DNA from: Treponema denticola ATCC 35405
GTDB lineage: Bacteria > Spirochaetota > Spirochaetia > Treponematales > Treponemataceae
DNA length: 64,000 nt
Assembly: GCF_000008185.1 (NCBI RefSeq)
Contig: NC_002967.9
Coordinates: 930,001 to 994,000, forward strand
Reading direction: 5' to 3'
The notes under the pieces were generated by a model. That model made no database searches. It had not been told where the DNA came from and was given only the letters and a program-made list of their open reading frames with translations. Positions within the stretch are counted from its first letter, which is position 1; every line of letters begins with the position of its first letter. This document shows, in pieces, positions 47,007 to 56,034 of this stretch. The position numbers and the translations under genes are program-made.

Positions 47007-48067
47007 GAAGGTATAAATTTTTAAGTTCGGTAGCGGCATTTTTTCTCGGCACTCTGGTAATAATTATCTTTATTTCTCTGGGTTCTCAAAATCCTAAAGA
47101 AGCCTTATCCGAATTTTTTTTAAAACCTTTTTCTTCCGTTTGGTATTTTGGAAACATGCTGAACAAAACTTCTCTTTTGTTGTTTGCTGCTTCAGGTTCT
47201 TTATTTGCTTTTAAGTGCGGCTGTTTTAATTTGGGCGGGGAGGGACAAATATATTTTGCAGGGCTTTTGACCGGAATACTTTTACAAAATACTTGGACGG
47301 AGCCAGTAATACAACTTGCTCTTACAGGATTAATCGTTTTTTTTGCTTCGGGCTTAATCGGTCTTGTTTCAGGATTTTTAAAAATTAAATTTAATGCCGA
47401 TGAGCTTTTAACTTCTTTTTTAATTTCTGCAGCTATATTGCCTGTCGTAAACTATCTTATCGGTAATCCTCTGCGGGATACATCGGGAAATTTACTTGCC
47501 CTGCCTCCAATAGCAGAAATTTTTGAGCTTAAAAGTTTTTTGCCTCCGTCATCGTTAAATATTTCCTTTGTGTTTTCGATTATTTTGGTTTTGTTTTTTA
47601 TTCTTTTTTTTACTAAAACAAAGTGGGGGTACCGCTTGCGGCTTTCGGGAACGGCTCCTGAGTTTTCCAAGTTTGCAGGTTTTTCGGTTTATGCTCCGCC
47701 TCTTGCAGGAATGGGTATTTCTGCAGGGCTTCACGGCTTAACCGGATTTTTTGCAATTACAGGAACTTGGTATATTTGTCATCTTTCTTTTTCTTCAGGA
47801 ATGGGATGGGCTGCCCTTGCGATAGCCTTAATTGCAAAAAATAGTTTCTTTGCAATTATTCCTGCCGCCTTCTTATACTCATGGATACAAAGCGCTTCCG
47901 ATGCCGCAGTAATGTCCGGCTCATTGGTTTTTGATACGGCTGTATTTTTACAGGCCGTAGTTTTTCTTTTTATTTCTGCAAACCTGTTGAGCCTACGCTT
48001 TACTTTAGGATTAAGTAAAGATATTTCACGGATAAAGACGCTTCTTTTAAAAAGGAAGGGAATATGA
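47003..48067 (+). CDS. BMP-type ABC importer permease (first)
   Basis: The 354-residue permease has about ten hydrophobic segments and the family motifs FKCGCFNLGGEGQIYFAGL and a cytoplasmic loop GYRLRLSGTAPEFSKFAGF, typical of YufP/RfuC-like proteins. Its GTG/TTG-type start overlaps the ATPase gene end by four bases. Together with the next permease it forms the membrane channel of the importer. Confidence 0.9.
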   Translation: MRRYKFLSSVAAFFLGTLVIIIFISLGSQNPKEALSEFFLKPFSSVWYFGNMLNKTSLLLFAASGSLFAFKCGCFNLGGEGQIYFAGLLTGILLQNTWTEPVIQLALTGLIVFFASGLIGLVSGFLKIKFNADELLTSFLISAAILPVVNYLIGNPLRDTSGNLLALPPIAEIFELKSFLPPSSLNISFVFSIILVLFFILFFTKTKWGYRLRLSGTAPEFSKFAGFSVYAPPLAGMGISAGLHGLTGFFAITGTWYICHLSFSSGMGWAALAIALIAKNSFFAIIPAAFLYSWIQSASDAAVMSGSLVFDTAVFLQAVVFLFISANLLSLRFTLGLSKDISRIKTLLLKRKGI

Positions 48068-48900
48068 TTGAAGCCGCATTAGTCATCTTAAAAATGTCGG
48101 CTCCTCTTTTGTTTTTGGTTTTGGGAGCTCTCCTTACCGAATATGCAGGTTCCCTTGCCGTTTTTATGGAAGGCGCCGTTATCTTGTCTGCATTTTTTTG
48201 TGCTCTTATAACTATAATAAGCGGCAATCCCTTTTTGGGTTTTATAGTTTCCGTTCTTTTAACTTCTCTTATTCTTTATTTGCTTGCATTGTTTACCGTT
48301 AAAACAAGGGCAAATTCTTTTTTAACCGGCCTTTCTTTAAACCTCTTTGCAGCCGGCTTTGTGCCTTGGGCATCGGAACTCTTTTTAAAAAAAGGCGGAG
48401 TGCTTTCCTTTGAAGACTTTGAAGCCTCCTCCCATCTTGTTCCCGTAAATAACCTTAATCCGTTTTTTGCCGGCTTAATTTTGGCCATTGTAATCTTTGT
48501 GCTGTTAAAATACAGCTCCAAGGGAATCAGCTTAAAATATTCAGGTGAGGCTCCCGACGTACTAATTGCTCACGGAATAAATCCCAATAATTATAAAATA
48601 TTTTCATGGACCATCGCAGGTTTTTTTGCAGCTTGTTCAGGATCGACCCTTGTGTTCCGTCTTGCCGCCTATACTCCGAATATAAGTGCGGGAAGAGGAT
48701 GGACTGCCTTAGCTGCAATTTTTTTAGGAAATAAAAATCCTCTTTTATGCACTCTCGCTGTCTTGCTTTTTTCTTCAGCTGAATACGCTGTAAATATCAT
48801 GCAGGGTGCCGTTAAAATTCCATCGGGTATTCTATTGTCTGTTCCTTACATTGTTGCCCTTATATTTTTTATTGCAGCGCCTTCCGTTAGAAAAAAATAA
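48064..48900 (+). CDS. BMP-type ABC importer permease (second)
   Basis: The 278-residue permease has the family motif LTEYAGSLAVFMEGAVILSAF, a coupling loop GISLKYSGEAPDVLIAHGIN and SAGRGWTALAAIFLG, like YufQ/RfuD. It overlaps the preceding permease gene by an ATGA. It is the last gene of the four-gene operon. A short G/C stem with seven T's (48912-48930) may end transcription. Confidence 0.9.
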   Translation: MIEAALVILKMSAPLLFLVLGALLTEYAGSLAVFMEGAVILSAFFCALITIISGNPFLGFIVSVLLTSLILYLLALFTVKTRANSFLTGLSLNLFAAGFVPWASELFLKKGGVLSFEDFEASSHLVPVNNLNPFFAGLILAIVIFVLLKYSSKGISLKYSGEAPDVLIAHGINPNNYKIFSWTIAGFFAACSGSTLVFRLAAYTPNISAGRGWTALAAIFLGNKNPLLCTLAVLLFSSAEYAVNIMQGAVKIPSGILLSVPYIVALIFFIAAPSVRKK

Positions 48901-48981
48901 ACTGAAAAACTCAAGGGCTTGTTTTTTTATCCGTAATTTGTTAAATTAAATATAACTTATTTTAGCATTTATGGAGGCGTT

Positions 48982-49590
48982 ATGGGTAAGGGTTTAAAAA
49001 TCGGATTGATTATTGTGGCTGTCGTTCTTGTTTTGGCTTTCAGCTTATATAATTTTTTTGTAGGAACATATAATTCTATTGTTAAAGCAGAAGAAGGTGT
49101 AAAGTCTGCATGGAGTCAGGTAGAAAATGTTTATCAAAGACGTTTTGATTTAATTCCTAACTTGGTAAATACTGTAAAGGGCTATGCAAGCCATGAAGCT
49201 AAGGTGTTTACGGATATCGCAGAAGCAAGGTCAAAGGCCGGCGGTGTTATGCAGGTTTCCGATGAGGTTTTAAATAATCCGGAATCATTTGAAAAATTTC
49301 AACAGGCTCAAAGCGAACTTGGTGCAGCCTTACAGCGTTTGTTGGTTATTACCGAAAACTATCCTGAACTTAAGGCAAATCAAAACTTTATGGATTTACA
49401 AACCCAGCTTGAAGGAACGGAAAACCGTATTGCCGTTGAACGCAAAAGATATAACGAAGCCGTTCAATCATACAATGTTTATATAAGACAATTCCCGCGT
49501 TCCATTATTGCAAATATGAACGGCTTTAGAGAAAAGGCTTATTTTAAGGCTGATGATCAAGCATCGACCGCTCCTAAAGTCAACTTTTAA
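48982..49590 (+). CDS. lemA: LemA family protein
   Basis: The 202-residue protein has a single N-terminal membrane helix (about 5-27) and then the LemA helical domain: YNSIVKAEEGVKSAWSQVENVYQRRFDLIPNLVNTVK and NPESFEKFQQAQSELGAALQRLL. The C-terminus (RQFPRSIIANMNGF) is typical. Its function is unclear; it sits in the membrane with a helical bundle outside. A TGGAGG precedes the ATG. The neighbouring TPM-domain gene begins five bases after its stop, an arrangement seen in many bacteria. Confidence 0.95.
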   Translation: MGKGLKIGLIIVAVVLVLAFSLYNFFVGTYNSIVKAEEGVKSAWSQVENVYQRRFDLIPNLVNTVKGYASHEAKVFTDIAEARSKAGGVMQVSDEVLNNPESFEKFQQAQSELGAALQRLLVITENYPELKANQNFMDLQTQLEGTENRIAVERKRYNEAVQSYNVYIRQFPRSIIANMNGFREKAYFKADDQASTAPKVNF

Positions 49591-49595
49591 AGAGT

Positions 49596-50390
49596 ATGCA
49601 AAAAGATAAAATCTTAAAAAAGATAATTGTTTTATGTTTTTTTATCTTTTATAATTTTAATTTTTTCGGCTTAGCCGTTCCTTCGCTTTCCGGTCCTGTA
49701 GTTGACAAGGCCGGAATTCTTTCGAGGAGTGAATTCGAAAAAATAGAAAATTTTCTTTTGGATTTGGATCAAAAGTCTAAAGTGCAAATAGCGGTTCTGA
49801 TAATTCCGTCCTTAGAAGGCGAATCTATCGAAGATTATTCTATGCAGGTTGCCGAAGAATGGAAGTTGGGTGATAAAGAAAAAGACTCAGGCGCTCTTTT
49901 GGTGGTTGCAGTTAAGGATAAAAAGCTTCGTATTGAAGTAGGTTACGGACTTGAAGAAAATCTAACCGATTCAAGAAGCGGCCAAATCATCCGAAACTTT
50001 ATCGCTCCTCAATTCCGTTCGGGTAATTACGGTGAAGGAATCTATGACGGGATTAAGGCCATGGCGGCTTATGCCTCAGAAGACGAAAGCCTATTAAAAG
50101 AAATCGCTGTCTCAGATGAAGATGATGAAGGCGGATTCCCGCAAGCCTTATTGTTTTTTCTTTTTGTCTATCTTATGATTTCAAAATTTTCTCCGGGCGG
50201 GCTTTTTTGGATATTCTACTTGCTTTCCCGAAGCGGCAGAGCGGGGCGTTCTTTTAACGGAAGATCATCTTCAAGAGGTTCCTTTTTTGGCGGTTCAATA
50301 GGAAGATCGTCAGGCCGCGGTTTTTCGGGAGGAGGATTTTCAGGAGGAGGCGGCAGCTTCGGCGGAGGCGGTGCCTCGGGAGGTTGGTAG
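49596..50390 (+). CDS. TPM-domain membrane protein
   Basis: The 264-residue protein has a signal-type helix, then a TPM domain (about 28-160; VDKAGILSRSEFEKIENFL, LRIEVGYGLEENLTDSRSGQIIRNF), a second hydrophobic segment (about 186-208), and a glycine/serine-rich tail ending GGGGASGGW. This layout, with the low-complexity Gly-Ser tail, is that of the YgcG/TPM family that goes with LemA. The TPM domain has been linked to phosphatase activity and photosystem repair in plants; the bacterial role is unknown. Confidence 0.9.
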   Translation: MQKDKILKKIIVLCFFIFYNFNFFGLAVPSLSGPVVDKAGILSRSEFEKIENFLLDLDQKSKVQIAVLIIPSLEGESIEDYSMQVAEEWKLGDKEKDSGALLVVAVKDKKLRIEVGYGLEENLTDSRSGQIIRNFIAPQFRSGNYGEGIYDGIKAMAAYASEDESLLKEIAVSDEDDEGGFPQALLFFLFVYLMISKFSPGGLFWIFYLLSRSGRAGRSFNGRSSSRGSFFGGSIGRSSGRGFSGGGFSGGGGSFGGGGASGGW

Positions 50391-50391
50391 T

Positions 50392-51135
50392 ATGAGAAAG
50401 GTTCTTAATTTTGCCCACAGAGGTTTCAGAAGTAAGTATCCTGAAAACACGATGCTTGCTTTTTCTAAAGCAGTAGAATTAGGTGTTGACGGTATAGAGT
50501 TTGATGTTCATCTTTCTTCCGACGGTGTGCCCGTTATCATTCATGATGAAGCATTGGATAGAACCTGTAATGCTTCAGGTCTTGTAAAAGATTTTTCCTT
50601 TGCAGATTTAAAAAAGATAAATGCTGCAGCAAATTTTAAAAGTTCGGAAGCTGCAAGTGGAATAAAACATTTGGATGAAAAGATTCCTTCTCTTGAGGAG
50701 TATTTTGATTTTATAAAGAATAAGGATATTATTTCCAACATCGAATTAAAGACAGGTGTCTTTGAATATCCTGGAATAGAAAAAAAGGTATATGCTCTTT
50801 TAAAAAAATATAATCTGCAAGACAAATGTATTATTTCTTCTTTTAATCATGAAAGTGTTTTGAGAATGAAAAAGATAGATTCTTCTCTTGTATGCGGCTT
50901 TTTGGTTGACTCTTGGGATTTACATCCGGCCGCTTATTTAAAGAAGTACGGTGTAGAATGTTATCATCCCCCTGCATATAGGCTTACAAAAGAATTCGTA
51001 GATGAGCTTCATAATGAAGGTCTTAGGGTCAATGCTTGGTTCGGCTCAATCCAAACGGACTATGCCCAAGTTTTAAGCACAGGTTTGGATTCGATTATAA
51101 CGGACTATCCCGATAAGATTGCCGCTTTATTATAA
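50392..51135 (+). CDS. Glycerophosphodiester phosphodiesterase
   Basis: The 247-residue TIM-barrel enzyme has the GDPD hallmark NFAHRGFRSKYPENTMLAF, then GIEFDVHLSSDGVPVIIHD and NIELKTG. The two catalytic histidines (AHRG, IHDE) and the metal ligands (E, D, E) are present. No signal peptide is seen, so it is a cytoplasmic UgpQ-like enzyme that splits glycerophosphodiesters to glycerol-3-phosphate. The ATG at 50392 lies two bases past the stop of the TPM gene and follows a GGAGG inside its end; an in-frame start 21 bases upstream is less likely. Confidence 0.93.
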   Translation: MRKVLNFAHRGFRSKYPENTMLAFSKAVELGVDGIEFDVHLSSDGVPVIIHDEALDRTCNASGLVKDFSFADLKKINAAANFKSSEAASGIKHLDEKIPSLEEYFDFIKNKDIISNIELKTGVFEYPGIEKKVYALLKKYNLQDKCIISSFNHESVLRMKKIDSSLVCGFLVDSWDLHPAAYLKKYGVECYHPPAYRLTKEFVDELHNEGLRVNAWFGSIQTDYAQVLSTGLDSIITDYPDKIAALL

Positions 51136-51167
51136 AGGTTCCTCTAGTATAAATTTTAAAATATAGA

Positions 51168-51173
51168 TATAAT
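51168..51173 (+). promoter_or_regulatory. -10 box directly before the patatin start
   Basis: A perfect TATAAT ends six bases before the ATG at 51180. No Shine-Dalgarno is present and no strong -35 is visible. This predicts a leaderless transcript. Confidence 0.45.
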
Positions 51174-51179
51174 TATATT

Positions 51180-52091
51180 ATGAAATGGGCATTGGTTTTA
51201 TCGGGCGGAGGCGCAAAGGGCCTTGCCTACATAGGAATGTTTAAAGCTCTTGAAGAATTGGAATATCCGCTTCCTGATTGTATTGTCGGATGTTCCATGG
51301 GAGCAATTATCGGCGGGCTCTATGCTTCAGGCATGACCGTAGATGAGATGATTTCTTTCTTTTCAAAAAATTTTGAATTGACAGATTATCTTGATGTATC
51401 GCATTTTGGTTTTGGGCTGACTAAGCTGACAAGGTTTTTACAAATAGGTGCAAGTTTAAACAATTTAATTTCTCATCAGGGAGCAGACTCCGGTGAACGG
51501 AGCTTAACTCTTTTTAAAAAACTTTCCTGTTATCAAACCTTTGATCAGCTTAAGATTCCTTTCTATTGTAATGCAACCGATTTATGTGAAGGGAATGAAG
51601 TAGTTTTTGATAAGGGCTTTTTGGCTGATGCGATGCGAGCTTCATACTCCTATCCCGGTTTTTTTGCTCCGTTTAATTATAACGGAAAACTTTTTGTAGA
51701 CGGTTGTGTAAAAAACAATACGCCTGTTTGGATTGCCAAGGAGAAAGGTTTTAAAAATATCTTGGCTGTAACGCTTGGGACTTTTAAGACGATAAATAAT
51801 GATGATCTGGATTCTTCAATTTCAGTTTTAACAAGATGTTTGGAAGTGGCTGCGATAAGATCCGATTATAGTGTATGCAATACTCCAACCCATATCCTTG
51901 ATATTGATACCGACACAGTTTCTCATGACTTTTCGGATCCGCTCTCACAAATTCAAATGGGATATTCCATAACTATGAATAATAAAAAAGAGCTTCTTGA
52001 ATTTTTCCAAAAAGGACTTTCCGGCTTTTTGAACCGTAGGCGCATGACCAAAAAAACTGCTAAAAGGCTAAAATATGAAAAAGTTTTTTAA
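51180..52091 (+). CDS. Patatin-like phospholipase
   Basis: The 303-residue protein opens with the oxyanion loop LSGGGAKGLAYIGMFKAL, has the nucleophile elbow IVGCSMGAIIGGLYASG (Ser near 42) and the catalytic Asp in FVDGCVKNNTPV. The DGC ending in place of DGA/G is a mild variation. No signal peptide, so it is probably a cytoplasmic or peripheral RssA-like lipase. The C-terminal basic tail (RRRMTKKTAKRLK) overlaps the start of the next gene by 17 bases. Confidence 0.9.
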   Translation: MKWALVLSGGGAKGLAYIGMFKALEELEYPLPDCIVGCSMGAIIGGLYASGMTVDEMISFFSKNFELTDYLDVSHFGFGLTKLTRFLQIGASLNNLISHQGADSGERSLTLFKKLSCYQTFDQLKIPFYCNATDLCEGNEVVFDKGFLADAMRASYSYPGFFAPFNYNGKLFVDGCVKNNTPVWIAKEKGFKNILAVTLGTFKTINNDDLDSSISVLTRCLEVAAIRSDYSVCNTPTHILDIDTDTVSHDFSDPLSQIQMGYSITMNNKKELLEFFQKGLSGFLNRRRMTKKTAKRLKYEKVF

Positions 52092-52425
52092 AAGAATTAG
52101 GCTTTTTGATGTTATAATGCTTGCTGTAATTATTGTATTTATAACTTCGACAGCTCTTTTTATATATTCGGCAGACAGCTCTACTCTTTATCTATCGGTG
52201 CGGACACCAAAAGGAGATTGGATATACCCTATGGATACGGATATATCTTTTGTTGTTGAGGGTGAAACAGGGCCTGTAAGTATCAGGATCGAAAACAATG
52301 AAGCCTTTGTTGTCAGCTCAACTTGCTCGAATAAAACCTGTATAACGGCTCCGAAATTAAAAAATCACGGTGATTGGAATGCCTGCCTGCCGAATAAGGT
52401 ATTTTTATCCGTCGAGAAAAAATAA
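52075..52425 (+). CDS. NusG domain II-containing protein
   Basis: The 116-residue protein has one membrane anchor (about 12-33) and an extracytoplasmic NusG-II-type domain: YLSVRTPKGDWIYPMDTD and VVSSTCSNKTCITAP with two conserved cysteines. This family is widespread in anaerobes and often goes with the electron-transport Rnf/ApbE context, but its function is unknown. It is translationally coupled to the patatin gene by a 17-base overlap. Confidence 0.85.
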   Translation: MKKFFKRIRLFDVIMLAVIIVFITSTALFIYSADSSTLYLSVRTPKGDWIYPMDTDISFVVEGETGPVSIRIENNEAFVVSSTCSNKTCITAPKLKNHGDWNACLPNKVFLSVEKK

Positions 52426-52515
52426 AGCTTTCTTAATATTTTTTTAATATGCCGGCATTTTAGCATATCGGCTCCCTTGTTTTTTTTTAAGATTTGATGT
52501 AATATTTTCCATATT

Positions 52516-53655
52516 ATGTGCGGGAAATACGGATACTTTAAACTCGGTTCGGAAATTTTTTCAGTAGAAAATCCTCTTACGATTGCCGAAATAGGAACAA
52601 GTCATAACGGATCTATTCAAAAAGCAAGGAATTTAATAGATGTGGCTGCTGAAGCCGGAGCAAAGGCTGTAAAATTTCAAATTGTTTATGCCGATGAAAT
52701 TCTTCATCCGAACACGGGCTATGTGGATTTGCCTACGGGGAAAATTCCTCTATATGATCGTTTTAAAAGTTTGGAACTTCCTGTAAGCTTTTACAAAGAG
52801 CTTGCCGAATACAGCCGATCAAAAAAACTTTTGTTTTCGGCCAGCCCCTTCGGATTTAGATCTGCTGAGGAACTTGCCGCATTAAAACCCGATTTTATAA
52901 AAATAGCTTCACCAGAACTTAATTATGTACAGCTTTTAAAATACTGCGCTGGTTTTAATATCCCTATGATTTTATCGAGCGGGGTTTCCATTTTAAAAGA
53001 TATTGAAAAGGCTGTCAGTTTTTTACGTTCTGAAAATAAGGATTTGCCTCTGGCCCTGCTTCACTGTATTACATCTTATCCTGCACCCGAAAAGGAATAC
53101 AATGTTTCGGTAATAAAAAACTTGAGCCGTATCTTCGGTATTGCATGCGGAGTAAGTGATCATTCTTTAGATCCGATTTTAGTTCCGGCCTTAACGCTCG
53201 CAGCAGGCGGTTTTATAATAGAAAAACATATCTGTCTTTCCCGTAAAGAAGAAGGCTTGGATGATCCTGTTGCCTTAGAACCTGATATGTTTAAAAAAAT
53301 GTGCTCCGCCTTAAATTCCTTTTCAAAAAAAACTTATGATGAAATTATAGAGGGTTTAACAAAATTAAACTATTCTATTGAGCTTATAAACGAAGTTATA
53401 GGATCGGGAGAAAAAAAATTGAGTCCGGCTGAAACTAAAAACTACGGACGCACAAATAGGTCTATTCATTATCTTAACGATTTAAAAAAGGGAGATGTAA
53501 TAACCGATAAGGATATTGCCGTTTTAAGAACGGAAAAAATTTTATCGCCGGGGGAGGCTCCTGAGATGTTCGATAGTTTTATCGGAGCCGTTTTACAAAG
53601 AGCCGTTAAGTCCGGTGAAGGATTGTTAATGGAAGATTTTCTTACAAGGAAATAA
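52516..53655 (+). CDS. SpsE/NeuB-like sialic-acid-type synthase
   Basis: The 379-residue protein has a TIM-barrel synthase domain (about 15-270; LTIAEIGTSHNGSIQKARNLID, AGAKAVKFQIVYADEI, LHCITSYPAPEKEYN, CGVSDHSLDPI, IIEKHICLSRKEEGLDDP) and a C-terminal SAF/antifreeze-like domain (about 320-379). NeuB-type enzymes condense phosphoenolpyruvate with an amino sugar to make sialic-acid-like nonulosonates. No CMP-transferase or epimerase is seen nearby. It may supply a flagellin or surface glycan. The start has no clear Shine-Dalgarno sequence and a TAATAT box lies just upstream. Confidence 0.88.
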   Translation: MCGKYGYFKLGSEIFSVENPLTIAEIGTSHNGSIQKARNLIDVAAEAGAKAVKFQIVYADEILHPNTGYVDLPTGKIPLYDRFKSLELPVSFYKELAEYSRSKKLLFSASPFGFRSAEELAALKPDFIKIASPELNYVQLLKYCAGFNIPMILSSGVSILKDIEKAVSFLRSENKDLPLALLHCITSYPAPEKEYNVSVIKNLSRIFGIACGVSDHSLDPILVPALTLAAGGFIIEKHICLSRKEEGLDDPVALEPDMFKKMCSALNSFSKKTYDEIIEGLTKLNYSIELINEVIGSGEKKLSPAETKNYGRTNRSIHYLNDLKKGDVITDKDIAVLRTEKILSPGEAPEMFDSFIGAVLQRAVKSGEGLLMEDFLTRK

Positions 53656-53658
53656 GAT

Positions 53659-54072
53659 ATGAGTAAAAACTATTATAATGATATGGGAAATATTTTACGG
53701 GATGCTCTTACCTCTGATGACGATCCTTTTGAAGCGGCTGCTCAAAGATCAACCGGACGCTACCGTACAATTGGAGGACGGATGGAGAGGCGGCCGCCGC
53801 CTAAAGTAAATAAAGAGGCTTTAAGAATTCCTGTTCCTCCTGAACTTATAGAAGATTTTGCCGTTTTAAATGTTTTATCGGGAGTGCCTCTTGATGAATG
53901 TAAAAGATCATGGAAGCGCTTAATAAAAAAGCATCATCCTGATGTTCAAAGCTCGCCTGCAAAGCAGGCTGAAGCCAATATGATAATAAGACGCATAAAT
54001 AATTCTTATCGTAAAATAGAAACTTGGTTTAAGACAGGAAAGATTTTATCCGAAAAAGACTTAAACTCATAA
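53659..54072 (+). CDS. Small J-domain protein
   Basis: The 137-residue protein has a charged, Arg/Pro-rich N-terminus (RYRTIGGRMERRPPPKVN) and a C-terminal J domain at about 68-130, with the defining KHHPDVQSS motif near 93-101. It lacks the Gly/Phe and zinc-finger regions of DnaJ, so it is a stand-alone J-protein that should stimulate a DnaK ATPase. It follows the SpsE-like gene by three bases and has an AAGGAA site, so it is probably cotranscribed. Confidence 0.85.
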   Translation: MSKNYYNDMGNILRDALTSDDDPFEAAAQRSTGRYRTIGGRMERRPPPKVNKEALRIPVPPELIEDFAVLNVLSGVPLDECKRSWKRLIKKHHPDVQSSPAKQAEANMIIRRINNSYRKIETWFKTGKILSEKDLNS

Positions 54073-54083
54073 GGGATTACAAA

Positions 54084-56033
54084 TTGAAAAGGACTTTTTT
54101 TTTAATTTTATTATTTTTTTTCTTGCAGACTGTATATTCAGAAAATACAATTTATGAGCTGGGCCCTAAAAGTGAAAATGTCATTGTTTTTACTGCTGCA
54201 AGGAACCAAAATAATGAGTCAACCTTTTCTACAGAACTTTTAGAAAATTTTGCAAAAGAAGTAAAGGAGTTGCCTCTCCAAATACGTGTTATAATTGCAA
54301 TTACCGATAATGATTTTCCTGATCTGCCTGAAAGTATCAATATAATAGAATCTCAAAACACAAAAAAACTTATTTCAAAAATAAATGAAAGTAAATCACG
54401 CCTTGTGTTCGTTTTATCGGATGGTCCTTCCGATAGAGCCGTATTAAGTGTAGGAGCTGTAAAAAAGACTTCACCTCCATGGATGTTAAAAGATTTACAG
54501 GATATTTTACAAAAGCAGAATATTCCCGTCGGTTTTAAATATAATAATATTATCCTTTATCGTCTTGGTATTATCAGTGATAATATGCTGGCAGAGTATT
54601 TAAAAGAAGATATCCCTGCGATAAAAATATCTTATGGAGCCGATATACACCCTGTTTTACTCTCTTTAATAAATACTTACACCCAAGGGATTTCATCGGA
54701 ATGGGATAAACACTATAATATAAAAAATTTTTTCGGTCTTAGAATTATAAGTGAAAAAACATTAGTGCTTTTAGTAATAGGAGTAACCTTATTAGGCCTT
54801 TTTTATATTTTTATATTCAGTTTTTTATTCGACAAAAGAAGAGAAAAGAATATAAGAGATCTTCTGCTTTTATGGCGGGTTCCTGTTTTCTTTTTTATAA
54901 TTAGTTTATTTGCCCTATACATGGGGGAATATCTTACAACCCTTTTATTTTCTATTAAATTCGGTTTTCAAGATTCTATTAAATTTCTGCCTGTCACGGC
55001 TATTTTATTAAAAATATTATTTTCCATTATAATAGTCTCTTTATTTGCATATGTAAACAGATATTTAAAACTGCCCAATAATATTTTTATCTATGGGTAC
55101 TTGGCAAGTATCGCTTGTTTTTTTAATATATTTATTTTTTCGAGAGTAGATTTATCATTGGCAATTATAGTATTGGAAATTTATATTTTATCTTTTTTTT
55201 CTTATCATTTTAAAAGACTATTCGCTCAAATACTCTTCCTTATTTTAAATATCTTATTGTTGGTTTATTATTTTTGGGATGTGCTATTTATTAAAGACAA
55301 TCTTATTGATATTTTATTTTATGCGAATAATACTTTGGCTGCAATGTTTATTCTACCATATATGTTAATGTTTATACGGTTACTTATGCAGTTAAAAGAA
55401 GAACGGCCTGAGATAAAATATATGCATCTTAAGATTATAGGGTCGATAACGTTGTTTACCTGTGTTTTTATTGGTTTGATTTTAATTTATCCGTCATTTT
55501 TGCACCAAAAAAATAAAAAGGAATTTATTTTATATAATATTGAAAATGGTCATCAATATATCTCTTTTATTTCCGATATAAAAAATAAAACCGAAATAAT
55601 AGATGACGATAACGAGCTTTATCGATTATCAGATATTAAGGAAGATGATTTTATAAAAGTTCAGGCCGGTACACAAAATTATCTTGAGCGTATTATAGGC
55701 GAAGTGAATATAAATCCGCTTATTAAAGCAGCAGTTATACAGGTTATTATAAGCCGCAGTGACGGGTTCCCTGTTTATGAAGCAAATATGGATTTTAAAA
55801 AATCAGATGAAGGGAAAAAAGCTGAATTTATTTCGCCTATTAACTTGACGGAACCTTTTTCTATAAAATTTTCGGGAGAGAAAAATGCCGTATTGCATGT
55901 ACAAATTCTTGCATGGTTTTATGACAATCCGCTAAATCCTGATTTTGAATTTTTAAACGATAATTTAAAGAATAAAAAAATCATTTTTCATGTTATAAAA
56001 GAATTTGATTTGCTGCCTAAAGCGGAGTCTTAA
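54084..56033 (+). CDS. Multi-pass membrane protein of unknown function
   Basis: The 649-residue protein starts at a TTG with a signal peptide (LILLFFFLQTVYS). A periplasmic alpha/beta domain of about 190 residues follows (NVIVFTAARNQNNES, IRVIIAITDNDFPDLPES), then about eight membrane segments (225-460) and a C-terminal beta-rich extracytoplasmic domain. The first domain has a faint peptidase M28-like flavour but no metal ligands that I can place. No family recognised. It is followed by dinB with only a one-base gap. Confidence 0.7.
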   Translation: MKRTFFLILLFFFLQTVYSENTIYELGPKSENVIVFTAARNQNNESTFSTELLENFAKEVKELPLQIRVIIAITDNDFPDLPESINIIESQNTKKLISKINESKSRLVFVLSDGPSDRAVLSVGAVKKTSPPWMLKDLQDILQKQNIPVGFKYNNIILYRLGIISDNMLAEYLKEDIPAIKISYGADIHPVLLSLINTYTQGISSEWDKHYNIKNFFGLRIISEKTLVLLVIGVTLLGLFYIFIFSFLFDKRREKNIRDLLLLWRVPVFFFIISLFALYMGEYLTTLLFSIKFGFQDSIKFLPVTAILLKILFSIIIVSLFAYVNRYLKLPNNIFIYGYLASIACFFNIFIFSRVDLSLAIIVLEIYILSFFSYHFKRLFAQILFLILNILLLVYYFWDVLFIKDNLIDILFYANNTLAAMFILPYMLMFIRLLMQLKEERPEIKYMHLKIIGSITLFTCVFIGLILIYPSFLHQKNKKEFILYNIENGHQYISFISDIKNKTEIIDDDNELYRLSDIKEDDFIKVQAGTQNYLERIIGEVNINPLIKAAVIQVIISRSDGFPVYEANMDFKKSDEGKKAEFISPINLTEPFSIKFSGEKNAVLHVQILAWFYDNPLNPDFEFLNDNLKNKKIIFHVIKEFDLLPKAES

Positions 56034-56034
56034 G

